From Ruminococcoides sp052118065 (GTDB lineage: Bacteria; Bacillota; Clostridia; Oscillospirales; Acutalibacteraceae): a stretch of 64,000 bases of DNA. Within the stretch, counting starts at the first letter, position 1; every line of letters starts with the position of its first letter. Location: positions 68,683 to 132,682 of the forward strand of contig JBQKHY010000003.1 in assembly GCA_052118065.1 (NCBI GenBank). Direction: 5' to 3'. The notes under the pieces were generated by a model. The model was not told the origin of the DNA and searched no databases. It saw nothing but the letters and a program-made list of their open reading frames with translations. Positions 1 to 7,106 of the stretch are shown here, one piece after another. The position numbers and the translations under genes were made by a program.

Positions 1-2022
1 CCTCGACATGCAACAATGCATGCAGCCGGTGTTGTAATTACAAAAGACCCTGTATCGGATTATGTACCACTTTCAAAGAATGACGATAATGTAGTAACTC
101 AGTTTACTATGACAACCTTAGAAGAACTTGGGCTTCTAAAAATGGATTTCCTAGGACTTAGAAACTTAACTGTTATTGATGATGCAGTTAAGATGATTCA
201 TAGGGAAAATAAAGACTTTTCAATAGAAAATATACCTTTAGATGACAAAGGTGTTTTTGATATGATGTCAAAGGGTCAGTCTGAAGGTGTGTTCCAGTTT
301 GAAAGTGCCGGTATGAAAAGGGTTCTAACTCAGCTTAAACCTAATAGCCTTGAAGATTTAATTGCAGTTATTTCTCTATATCGTCCCGGACCAATGGACA
401 GTATTCCAACATATATTGAGAATCGTCATAATCCAAGCAAAATTAAATATAAACACCCATTACTTGAAGATATTTTAAGGGTTACATATGGTTGTATTGT
501 TTATCAAGAACAAGTAATGCAGATTTTCCGTAAACTTGCCGGTTACTCACTAGGCAGAGCCGATATTGTAAGAAGAGCTATGAGTAAGAAAAAGCATGAT
601 GTTATGGAAAAGGAAAGAGAAATTTTCATTAACGGTCTTGTAAATGAAAAGGGTGAAATTGAAGTAGAGGGTTGTATTAGACGAGGTGTTGATAAAGCAA
701 CTGCTAATTCTATTTATAATGAAATGGAAAGTTTTGCATCCTATGCATTTAACAAATCTCACGCAGCATCTTATGCAACAGTTTCTTACCAAACTGCATA
801 TCTAAAATGCTATTATCCTAAATACTATATGGCATCCCTTCTTACAAGTGTACTTGACAACCAAAACAAACTTGCAGTATATATTGAAGAATGTGAGCAT
901 ATCGGTATTAGGGTATTGCCACCAAGTGTGAATTATTCATACAGTGGTTTTACACCGGTTGATAACAATATTCGTTTTGGACTTTTAGCAATAAAGAATT
1001 TGGGCAGAAACTTTATTGATGAAATAATTGAAGAAAGAAAGAATGGAAAATTCACTTCATTTTATGATTTTTGCAAAAGACTATATGGCAGGAATATGAA
1101 TAGCAGAGGCATTGAAAGTCTGATTAAGTCAGGTGCTTTAGATAACCTAGGAGCAAATAGAAAACAAATGCTTTCTGTTTATAAAAATATTCTTGAAAAT
1201 TTAGAATATGACCACAGAAAAAATGTAGAAGGTCAGCTTTCTTTCTTTGATATGGGTGACAATAAAGAAGAAAATACAAAAACAGTTAATATGCCGGATG
1301 TTTCTGAATTTCCGTTTTCTGAACTTTTAGCAATGGAAAAAGAAATAGCAGGTATGTACCTTAGTGGTCATCCTTTATCTCAGTATGATAATTACACAAA
1401 ACTTATCCGTGCAGATAGGATAGGTGATGTAATCAATAAAGATAATATGCGTTACAGAGACGGTCAGCAGATTAAATTATTTGTAATTATTGATAAGGTA
1501 AAGAATAAAATTACAAAGTCAAACCAAATGATGTCTTTTTTAAATGTAGAAGATAAATACGGTATGATGGAGGCAATTATCTTTCCGAAAACTTTAGCTG
1601 ACTATGGTAACTATATTTTTGAAAGTAATATTGTTGAAATGATTGGTACTGTCAATAAAAGGGAAAATGAAGACCCTAAGGTGATTGTGAATCAAATCAG
1701 ACCTGCACCACCAAAAGACAACATTCCAACAGAATTACCAAGTAGAAGAGAAAAAAAGTTATCTCCAATAACAAGAATCGACAACAAAAGAATAGTAAAA
1801 CCTGATAAACTGTACTTAAGGATTACTAATAGAAATAGTAAAAAATTTAAAAAAGTAAAAAATATTCTTGAAATTTTCTCCGGAAGTACAATGGTTATCT
1901 TTTATGTTACCGATGAAAACAAACAGTACAAAGCCCCTCGTGCCTTGTGGGCTGATGTAAATGATGTGCTAATTGATGAATTATACTACATATTAGGTAA
2001 AGAAAATGTTGTAATTAAGTAA
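1..2022 (+). CDS. dnaE: DNA polymerase III subunit alpha DnaE (3' portion; start lies outside window)
   Basis: This is the C-terminal 673 residues of a DnaE-type replicative polymerase. The frame is open from base 1 (PRHATMHAAGVV), so the first in-frame ATG at 16 is internal and the gene is truncated by the window edge. Visible are the end of the palm (HAAGVVI followed by SDYVPL, which carries the third catalytic Asp of C-family polymerases), the fingers/beta-binding part (FQFESAGMKRVL, YRPGPMDSIP, YGCIVYQEQVMQ) and, at roughly visible residues 487-573, an OB-fold domain. The PHP domain and the first two catalytic Asp residues lie upstream. DnaE proteins usually reach about 1150 residues. PolC is also present in this window, so this is the DnaE3-type second polymerase expected in low-GC Gram-positives. 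No terminator is visible after the stop; a promoter for pfkA follows. Confidence 0.96.
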   Translation, partial: PRHATMHAAGVVITKDPVSDYVPLSKNDDNVVTQFTMTTLEELGLLKMDFLGLRNLTVIDDAVKMIHRENKDFSIENIPLDDKGVFDMMSKGQSEGVFQFESAGMKRVLTQLKPNSLEDLIAVISLYRPGPMDSIPTYIENRHNPSKIKYKHPLLEDILRVTYGCIVYQEQVMQIFRKLAGYSLGRADIVRRAMSKKKHDVMEKEREIFINGLVNEKGEIEVEGCIRRGVDKATANSIYNEMESFASYAFNKSHAASYATVSYQTAYLKCYYPKYYMASLLTSVLDNQNKLAVYIEECEHIGIRVLPPSVNYSYSGFTPVDNNIRFGLLAIKNLGRNFIDEIIEERKNGKFTSFYDFCKRLYGRNMNSRGIESLIKSGALDNLGANRKQMLSVYKNILENLEYDHRKNVEGQLSFFDMGDNKEENTKTVNMPDVSEFPFSELLAMEKEIAGMYLSGHPLSQYDNYTKLIRADRIGDVINKDNMRYRDGQQIKLFVIIDKVKNKITKSNQMMSFLNVEDKYGMMEAIIFPKTLADYGNYIFESNIVEMIGTVNKRENEDPKVIVNQIRPAPPKDNIPTELPSRREKKLSPITRIDNKRIVKPDKLYLRITNRNSKKFKKVKNILEIFSGSTMVIFYVTDENKQYKAPRALWADVNDVLIDELYYILGKENVVIK

Positions 2023-2038
2023 AAACAGAAAATTATAC

Positions 2039-2068
2039 TTGATTATTACCGTACTTATGTATTATAAT
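2039..2068 (+). promoter_or_regulatory. Putative sigma-A promoter of pfkA
   Basis: TTGATT at 2039-2044 and TATAAT at 2063-2068 are separated by 18 bp. The predicted start near 2075 gives a leader of about 37 nt with the AGGGGG Shine-Dalgarno at 2098-2103. A TTACC...GGTAA dyad (2046-2050 and 2069-2073) brackets the -10 element and could bind a regulator, but this is speculative. Confidence 0.55.
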
Positions 2069-2111
2069 GGTAAAGTAAATGTAATTAATTAATATCCAGG
2101 GGGAATTAACA

Positions 2112-3080
2112 ATGGCAAAAGATGCAATCGCAGTGCTAACTAGTGGTGGCGACGCACCAGGTATGAATGCTGCCGTAAGAGCAGTTGTTCGTTCAGGTAT
2201 CAACAAAGGCTTTAATGTTCTTGGTATCAAGAGAGGTTACCGTGGACTTCTAAAGAAAGATTTTGTAGAAATGGATCTTCGTTCTGTTACAAATATTCTT
2301 AGCTTAGGTGGTACAATTCTTTATACTGCTAGAAGTAAAGAGTTCCAGACTCCCGAAGGTATCCAACATGCTGCTCAAAACTGTATGGATATGGGCATTA
2401 AAGGTGTTGTTGTTATCGGCGGTGACGGTTCATTTATGGGTGCTAGAGCTCTTTCAGAGGCTGGTGTTCCTTGTATTGGTATCCCAGGTACTATAGATAA
2501 TGATATTGCTTGTTCTGACTATACAGTAGGTTTCGATACTGCTATGAACACAGCAATGGAAATGGTTGATAAAATCCGTGATACTTCACAGTCACATGAT
2601 AGATGTTCTGTTGTTGAAGTTATGGGTAGAAGATGTGGTGATATTGCACTTCAGACAGGTATTAGCTGTGGTGCTACTGCTATTCTAGTTCCGGAAGTTC
2701 CATACAACATTGAACAGGATGTTATCTCAAGAATTCTTGAAACAAGAAAGAACGGTAAACAACACTTTATCGTTGTTGTTGCTGAAGGTGTTGGTGGTTC
2801 TGTTGACCTAGCTAAGTATATCGAAAGAAGAACAGGCATTGAATCTCGTGCTACAATTCTTGGTCATGTTCAGCGTGGTGGTTCTCCAACACTTCGTGAC
2901 AGAGTTGTTGCTTCAGAAATGGGTTACAAAGCAGTTGAACTTCTTGCAGAAGGTAAGTCAAAGAGAGTTGTTGCACTTAAGGACGGCAAGATTGTTGACT
3001 TCGATATTACAGAAGCACTTAATATGGAAAGAGTATTTGATACTCACCTATATGAAATTGCAAAGACAATTTCAATGTAA
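2112..3080 (+). CDS. pfkA: ATP-dependent 6-phosphofructokinase
   Basis: Cytoplasmic enzyme phosphorylating fructose 6-phosphate to fructose 1,6-bisphosphate, the committed step of glycolysis. The 322-residue length matches bacterial PfkA (about 320). The ATP-site loop SGGDAPGMNA lies at residues 11-20, GGDGS near 103-107, and the catalytic PGTIDND motif near 124-130. The TIDND Asp and GGDG motif are those of the ATP-dependent group. The ATG is preceded by a strong AGGGGG site eight bases upstream. In many Firmicutes dnaE, pfkA and pyk are adjacent; here pfkA follows dnaE directly but pyk is absent. The gene is closed by a hairpin at 3099-3123. Identification is secure. Confidence 0.97.
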   Translation: MAKDAIAVLTSGGDAPGMNAAVRAVVRSGINKGFNVLGIKRGYRGLLKKDFVEMDLRSVTNILSLGGTILYTARSKEFQTPEGIQHAAQNCMDMGIKGVVVIGGDGSFMGARALSEAGVPCIGIPGTIDNDIACSDYTVGFDTAMNTAMEMVDKIRDTSQSHDRCSVVEVMGRRCGDIALQTGISCGATAILVPEVPYNIEQDVISRILETRKNGKQHFIVVVAEGVGGSVDLAKYIERRTGIESRATILGHVQRGGSPTLRDRVVASEMGYKAVELLAEGKSKRVVALKDGKIVDFDITEALNMERVFDTHLYEIAKTISM

Positions 3081-3098
3081 TCCGATTATTACTAAATG

Positions 3099-3123
3099 AA
3101 GGCACAGTTATTAACTGTGCCTT
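3099..3123 (+). terminator. Hairpin after pfkA, terminator-like
   Basis: A 12-bp inverted repeat, AAGGCACAGTTA and TAACTGTGCCTT, is almost perfectly symmetrical. The downstream sequence has only a broken T-run, so termination may be partial and could let transcripts read into the next gene. Confidence 0.6.
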
Positions 3124-3143
3124 TACTTTAAGGAGCAAAGTTT

Positions 3144-4937
3144 ATGTCCACTTTTTATGAAGAAAATTTGATAATTTACGGAATGTCTTTTAATTCTTTC
3201 ATTCCTTATAGTGTTAAGGATGATATTCTATCTAAGATTAGAAAAAACTTTTTTGAACATAACAAGAGACAGTCCGATAAAATTGTTCAGAATTTCAATG
3301 ATTTTACAATTAAATATACATACAATCTTGAAAAGAATAAACCTATGAAGTGGGTTGTTCAGAAGAACAAAAAGACCATTGAAGAATCTGTTATTGTTTC
3401 TATTAATTCATATGAAATAAGAACTTATAACGATGAAGGTAAGCAGGTTTGTTCTATTGAATTTTCTAATGACCATACTATCAAGACTGTAACTTTTGCC
3501 CTTAATGATGAAACAGTTGTTGTTTCTTGTGGTACAAATGGTGATGAGCCTGTGCTTTATTATAGAGGTCAGTCTCTAAATACAGACTTACATCTTCTTG
3601 AAATTAATGAAGACGATGAAGTTCTTGAAATTTTAGCAGAACGCAATCCTTATATTACGGTTACAGCCCTAACAAATAGAGGTGTTGTGTATTTTGGGAC
3701 TGATGAAGAAATCAGAAGTGTTAGAAGAGAAGTAGAAAGAGCAAAAACTATTATAGCTGATAGAAACGCTCCAAAGGTTTACAACACTCCTGAGGATAGA
3801 GAAACAGGCTTTAACTTTAAAGACAATGACTTTAATCTAAAGAAGAATATGAACCAAACCTTTGATATTTCTAAGTCTGAGTATTTTGATTTTAATGAAG
3901 AAGACAACCCATCTGTATTTGATGATGTTGAAGATTCTTCAGCATTAGATTTAGAAAATATCGCTTTAGATAATGAAGATACAGTTGAAGTAGAATCTAT
4001 TTCAGCTGAAATTGATGATACTATAGAAAATACAGTTGAACCTGAAGAAACTACAACTACTGATGAAAATATTGAAGAAAATACCGATAATAATGAAACA
4101 GTAGTTAAAGAACCGGTTAATGAAGAAAAAGAACAAGTTGAAACTTCCGAAAATACTGATGAACAAAGTAATATTGAAGAAAATTCTGTTGATACTAATG
4201 ATAAAAAGACAGAGGATATTACCGGTGAAACTGATGTAGCAGAAGAAACCGAAAATATTACTGTTGAAGAAAATCAAGTAGAAGAAAATCCTACCCAACA
4301 ACAAGAAACAGTGGAAGAAAATTCTATTGATGATGATACTAAGGTTGCACCAAACTTTACTAATGAAGAAATCTTGCGTGAAGTTTTAAATGCAATGATG
4401 AATAACAGTAAAGAAAATGAACCACCAAAGGTAGTTACAAGTGTTAACGAAACACCTCAAGCAGAAAGATTTGACAAAAATGCTGACCTAATTATTAATA
4501 GTGGTAATGAAAAGTATTGTTACTATGGTGATATTAATGATGACTGTATGCGCGATGGTTATGGTCGAACTGAAATGTCAAATGGCAAAACTGCTTATGA
4601 AGGTAACTACAAAAACAATAAGCGAAATGGTTTTGGTTCATTCTATTATAAGAATGGTGGCCTTTGCTATACAGGTGAATGGAAAGACAATAAGCGTAAT
4701 GGCTTTGGTGTAGGTGTTCGTTCATCTGATGGTTCATTCCATGCCGGTACTTGGAGTAACAACAAGCCTGAGGGTGTAGGTGCAAGATTTGATAAATATG
4801 GTAAGTTGTCATATATTGCTAACTTCAAAAATGGCAAAGAATCAGGACTTTGTGTTGAATATAGAGAAGACGGTGGCATCACTATCTTTAAATGGGTAAA
4901 TGATGCTAAGAAAATTATTGAAACTATTTATCCATAA
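3144..4937 (+). CDS. MORN-repeat protein with long acidic linker, function unknown
   Basis: A 597-residue protein with three visible parts. Residues 1 to about 215 are a folded-looking N-terminal region I do not recognise. Residues about 250-435 are a low-complexity stretch dominated by Glu, Asp, Asn and Thr, probably disordered. Residues 460 to the end hold four or five MORN-type repeats of about 23 residues (YEGNYKNNKRNGFG, YTGEWKDNKRNGFG and similar), the last degenerate. There is no signal peptide or membrane segment, so a cytoplasmic location is likely. MORN repeats in other proteins bind lipids or other proteins; no enzymatic role is visible. SD AAGGAGC lies ten bases before the ATG. 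It sits between pfkA and a lipoprotein gene, and the context gives no clear function. Confidence 0.85.
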   Translation: MSTFYEENLIIYGMSFNSFIPYSVKDDILSKIRKNFFEHNKRQSDKIVQNFNDFTIKYTYNLEKNKPMKWVVQKNKKTIEESVIVSINSYEIRTYNDEGKQVCSIEFSNDHTIKTVTFALNDETVVVSCGTNGDEPVLYYRGQSLNTDLHLLEINEDDEVLEILAERNPYITVTALTNRGVVYFGTDEEIRSVRREVERAKTIIADRNAPKVYNTPEDRETGFNFKDNDFNLKKNMNQTFDISKSEYFDFNEEDNPSVFDDVEDSSALDLENIALDNEDTVEVESISAEIDDTIENTVEPEETTTTDENIEENTDNNETVVKEPVNEEKEQVETSENTDEQSNIEENSVDTNDKKTEDITGETDVAEETENITVEENQVEENPTQQQETVEENSIDDDTKVAPNFTNEEILREVLNAMMNNSKENEPPKVVTSVNETPQAERFDKNADLIINSGNEKYCYYGDINDDCMRDGYGRTEMSNGKTAYEGNYKNNKRNGFGSFYYKNGGLCYTGEWKDNKRNGFGVGVRSSDGSFHAGTWSNNKPEGVGARFDKYGKLSYIANFKNGKESGLCVEYREDGGITIFKWVNDAKKIIETIYP

Positions 4938-4968
4938 AACTAATAATTTAATTATTTTGTTGCACACT

Positions 4969-4999
4969 ATTACCGTACCTTGTGGTACGGTAATTTTTT
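4969..4999 (+). terminator. Rho-independent terminator after MORN-repeat gene
   Basis: An 11-bp stem, ATTACCGTACC and GGTACGGTAAT, with a TTGT loop is followed by a run of T to 4999. Confidence 0.9.
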
Positions 5000-5012
5000 A
5001 TGAGGTGATAAA

Positions 5013-5330
5013 ATGAAAAAAATTATTATACCTGTATTTATGGCAATTGTTCTGGCATTTTCTCTTGTAGGTTGTGGTAATAAAGATAAGGGAAAAGTTG
5101 ACTCAACTACTACATCCACAACAGAGTCCACAACTGAAACATCAACTTCTACAACAGAAATGACTTCCACCACAGAAAATTCAACCGATAATAAAAATGA
5201 TAATAATGATAATGACGGAGTAATCGGTGAGGCAGGTAATGTTGTTCAAGATGCCGGAGATGCCGTAAAAGATGCAGCAGATGATGTTGAAGACGGTATC
5301 GAAGATGTTTCTTCACAGATGGACAGATAA
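5013..5330 (+). CDS. Small Thr/Ser-rich lipoprotein, function unknown
   Basis: A 105-residue predicted lipoprotein. Residues 1-20 form a signal peptide (two Lys then a hydrophobic stretch) ending in the lipobox LVGC with the lipidated Cys at position 21. Residues about 30-55 are a Thr/Ser/Glu-rich linker (TTTSTTEST type), followed by an Asn/Asp stretch and a helical, alanine- and aspartate-rich tail (VVQDAGDAVKDAADDVED) that looks amphipathic and resembles tail segments of many short Firmicute lipoproteins. It is expected to be anchored on the outer face of the cell membrane. SD GAGGTG precedes the ATG by six bases and terminators flank the gene on both sides, so it is probably monocistronic, although I see no convincing promoter. 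Function is not predictable. Confidence 0.85.
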   Translation: MKKIIIPVFMAIVLAFSLVGCGNKDKGKVDSTTTSTTESTTETSTSTTEMTSTTENSTDNKNDNNDNDGVIGEAGNVVQDAGDAVKDAADDVEDGIEDVSSQMDR

Positions 5331-5340
5331 AATTTAAAAT

Positions 5341-5400
5341 AAAAATACGGTATATATCATCAATTAGTTTAACTAAAAGGCGATAAATACCGTATTTTTT
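5341..5400. terminator. Bidirectional terminator between lipoprotein gene and sigE
   Basis: The arms AAAAATACGGTAT (5341-5353) and ATACCGTATTTTT (5387-5399) pair over a 33-nt interior that itself holds the small palindrome TTAGTTTAACTAA. A T-run follows on the plus strand and an A-run precedes it, so the element can serve both convergent genes. It touches the sigE stop codon. Confidence 0.8.
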
Positions 5401-6107
5401 TATACTACTTTTTTTAAATCATTCCTAAGTCTTTTGATTATTTTCTTCTCAAGTCTGGAAATATAGGATTGAGATATTCCCAACTCATCAGCAACCTGCT
5501 TTTGAGTAAATTCTTTCTTACTGTTTAAGCCAAAACGCATTTCCATAATCAATTTTTCTCTGGAATTTAGTTTGTCAACTGCTTGTAGCAGTAACTTTTT
5601 CTCAAGCTCTTGTTCAATATCCTTGTTTACAATGTCAGCTTCACTACCAAGAATATCACATAGTAAAAGTTCATTACCGTCCCAATCTGTGTTGAGAGGT
5701 TCTTCAATAGAAACTTCATTTTTCATATTTGATGTTTTTCTAAGATACATAAGTATTTCATTTTCAATACATCTACTTGCATATGTAGCTAACTTGATAC
5801 TTCTTTCAGGAGAAAAAGTGTTTACTGCCTTAATAAGTCCGATTGTACCGATAGAAATTAAGTCATCAATAGGTACACCGGAATTTTCAAACTTTTTTGC
5901 TATATAAACCACTAGCCTTAGGTTATGAACAATAAGTTTGTTTTTACTGCTTTCTTTTCCTTGAGAAATTTCATCATATAGATTTTGTTCTTCTTCTTTA
6001 GTTAAAGGTGGTGGCAAAGACTCACTACTGTTAATGTAAAACACATCATTTTTACAAAGTATTAACTTTACTTTATTTACTAATTGTCTAATCATAAAAT
6101 CACTCAC
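5400..6107 (-). CDS. sigE: Sporulation sigma factor SigE (pro-sigma-E)
   Basis: RNA polymerase sigma factor of the sigma-70 family that directs early mother-cell transcription during sporulation. The 235-residue protein carries a pro-sequence of about 24 residues before the family signature NSSESLPPPLTKEEE, so it should be made as an inactive, membrane-bound precursor. Region 2 (NLRLVVYIAKKFENSG, IGLIKAVNTF, ATYASRCIENEI) and region 4 (TQKQVADELGISQSYISRLE) are intact. It overlaps the 3' end of spoIIGA by eight bases, the standard arrangement in which the protease and its substrate are co-translated. In many relatives sigG follows sigE; here a terminator follows instead, so sigG must lie elsewhere if present. 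Confidence 0.96.
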   Translation of the reverse strand: MSDFMIRQLVNKVKLILCKNDVFYINSSESLPPPLTKEEEQNLYDEISQGKESSKNKLIVHNLRLVVYIAKKFENSGVPIDDLISIGTIGLIKAVNTFSPERSIKLATYASRCIENEILMYLRKTSNMKNEVSIEEPLNTDWDGNELLLCDILGSEADIVNKDIEQELEKKLLLQAVDKLNSREKLIMEMRFGLNSKKEFTQKQVADELGISQSYISRLEKKIIKRLRNDLKKVV

Positions 6108-6891
6108 ATATATTTTTATAGTTAAATATAGACTTCACTTCATTTTTAAATATGTTGTTTGTTATGCCAATATAAACTTGTTTTTTAATTCTAATATTGT
6201 CTATGTAAAGTTCATCAGGCAAAAATCCTTCTATCAACCCTTCACCTCCAAGAGAATTAAAAGGAATAATTCTAATTTTACCTTCAGGAACAATTATTGT
6301 ATTTATCAGTTCTTTTTCAACTAATATTGCTTCATTCCCACTAAATGGTTCTTTTATGTTGCAACAAGTGTCATATTTAGAGAGAAAACTATATTTATTT
6401 CCATTAAAAATAAAAGTTATTTTGTGTATTAAATCTTTTCTGTCAATCCTAATTTTATCAATTATACTGAGTATCAAATAAGAAATAGTAGTAAAAATAA
6501 TCAGTAATATAGGGGAGATATTGAAGTAAACCACATTGTTTTTCGTAATAATAAAATCACTTTTAATAATTGATAACATAAATAGTATTAGCCCACTAAA
6601 TAAACTTGTAATCAAGAAAAGTACAAAAGTTCTTTTACCAAATGTAATTATGTTTTTATAACCAAAAGAAATAAGAATTGTTATTGAAATTATTATTAGC
6701 TTTACGACAAAATTGAATAAGAAATTCCCCCAAGGTAATAATATAGTTAAAGAAGAAATTCCACCAAATAGTGAACCAAATATAACTCTGTATAACTTGT
6801 AATTTATTTTCAAAATTTTAATAGTAATACTTAGTAAGAGATAATCAATAATAATGTTAGAAAAAATCAATGTGTCAATATAAATAGTCAT
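6100..6891 (-). CDS. spoIIGA: SpoIIGA, pro-sigma-E processing aspartic protease (diverged active site)
   Basis: Membrane protease that cleaves pro-sigma-E in the mother cell after engulfment signalling. The 263-residue protein has about five N-terminal membrane helices (residues 1-145) and a cytoplasmic protease domain. The active-site segment reads YDTCCNIKEPFSG at 173-185, aligning without gaps to the DSGNxxxDP segment of known SpoIIGA: Asp174 is kept but the usual Gly is Cys176 and the following Asn is Cys177. Other domain features (IRIIPFNSLGGEGLIEGF, PDELYID) are recognisable. Start ATG is preceded by GGGTGAG. Its synteny with sigE makes the assignment firm despite low similarity. Confidence 0.92.
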   Translation of the reverse strand: MTIYIDTLIFSNIIIDYLLLSITIKILKINYKLYRVIFGSLFGGISSLTILLPWGNFLFNFVVKLIIISITILISFGYKNIITFGKRTFVLFLITSLFSGLILFMLSIIKSDFIITKNNVVYFNISPILLIIFTTISYLILSIIDKIRIDRKDLIHKITFIFNGNKYSFLSKYDTCCNIKEPFSGNEAILVEKELINTIIVPEGKIRIIPFNSLGGEGLIEGFLPDELYIDNIRIKKQVYIGITNNIFKNEVKSIFNYKNICE

Positions 6892-6907
6892 TATCTCACC
6901 CTAGAGT

Positions 6908-6940
6908 ATTATCTCATAATCCTTAATATAAAATTGTCAA
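6908..6940 (-). promoter_or_regulatory. Putative spoIIG-type promoter with extended spacer
   Basis: Read on the minus strand, TTGACA (6935-6940) and GATAAT (6908-6913) are separated by 21 bp instead of 17. The Bacillus subtilis spoIIG promoter is known for a 22-bp spacer and for activation by phosphorylated Spo0A. The -35 element sits in TTTGACA, one mismatch from an inverted 0A box (TTCGACA). The predicted start near 6901 is very close to the SD, which is a weak point of this call. Confidence 0.5.
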
Positions 6941-6959
6941 AGGGTAGGTGAACAATAAT

Positions 6960-7055
6960 ATGCTTTTAGGTTTTATTATAGGATTATTTGTAGGTGCATT
7001 AATAGGAATATTTTTAATGTGCCTTTTGCAGTCATCAAATCATAACAAAAGATAA
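6960..7055 (+). CDS. 31-aa membrane microprotein, DUF3789-like
   Basis: A short open frame beginning MLLGFIIGLFVGALIG and ending after SSNHNKR. A glycine-zipper-like hydrophobic helix (GxxxGxxxG spacing) covers residues 3-24, followed by a short polar basic tail; the sequence resembles the DUF3789 family of single-helix proteins that is scattered through Firmicutes, often near mobile or sporulation genes. AGGTG lies about nine bases before the ATG. It is divergent from spoIIGA, with the spoIIGA -35 element directly upstream, and is closed by the hairpin at 7056-7083. The reading frame, SD and terminator support a real gene; the function is unknown. Confidence 0.7.
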   Translation: MLLGFIIGLFVGALIGIFLMCLLQSSNHNKR

Positions 7056-7083
7056 AAATCCGTACTCATTTGAGTACGGATTT
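7056..7083. terminator. Bidirectional terminator between microprotein gene and degV
   Basis: A 13-bp perfect stem, AAATCCGTACTCA and TGAGTACGGATTT, with a 2-nt centre. The minus strand has the better T-run after the stem (TTTTATCTTTT), so it mainly terminates degV, while also closing the microprotein gene. Confidence 0.85.
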
Positions 7084-7106
7084 CTCTCTGTAAAATTTTA
7101 CTAAAA

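Noticed and set aside
2039..2073. TTACC...GGTAA dyad around the pfkA -10 element as an operator
   Set aside because: Only five bases pair on each side, too short to claim in AT-rich DNA; kept as a remark in the promoter entry.
4501..4880. Repeated nucleotide segments in the 3' part of the MORN gene
   Set aside because: They are the coding sequence of the protein repeats, with no independent DNA repeat structure.
4961..4970. GCACACTA motif recurring at about 4962, 8371 and 23474
   Set aside because: Only the site at 23474 belongs to a symmetric operator; the others lack the second half-site and are probably chance.
5572..5907. 111-codon frame antisense to sigE
   Set aside because: It is fully inside sigE, which has clear family motifs; the antisense product has none.
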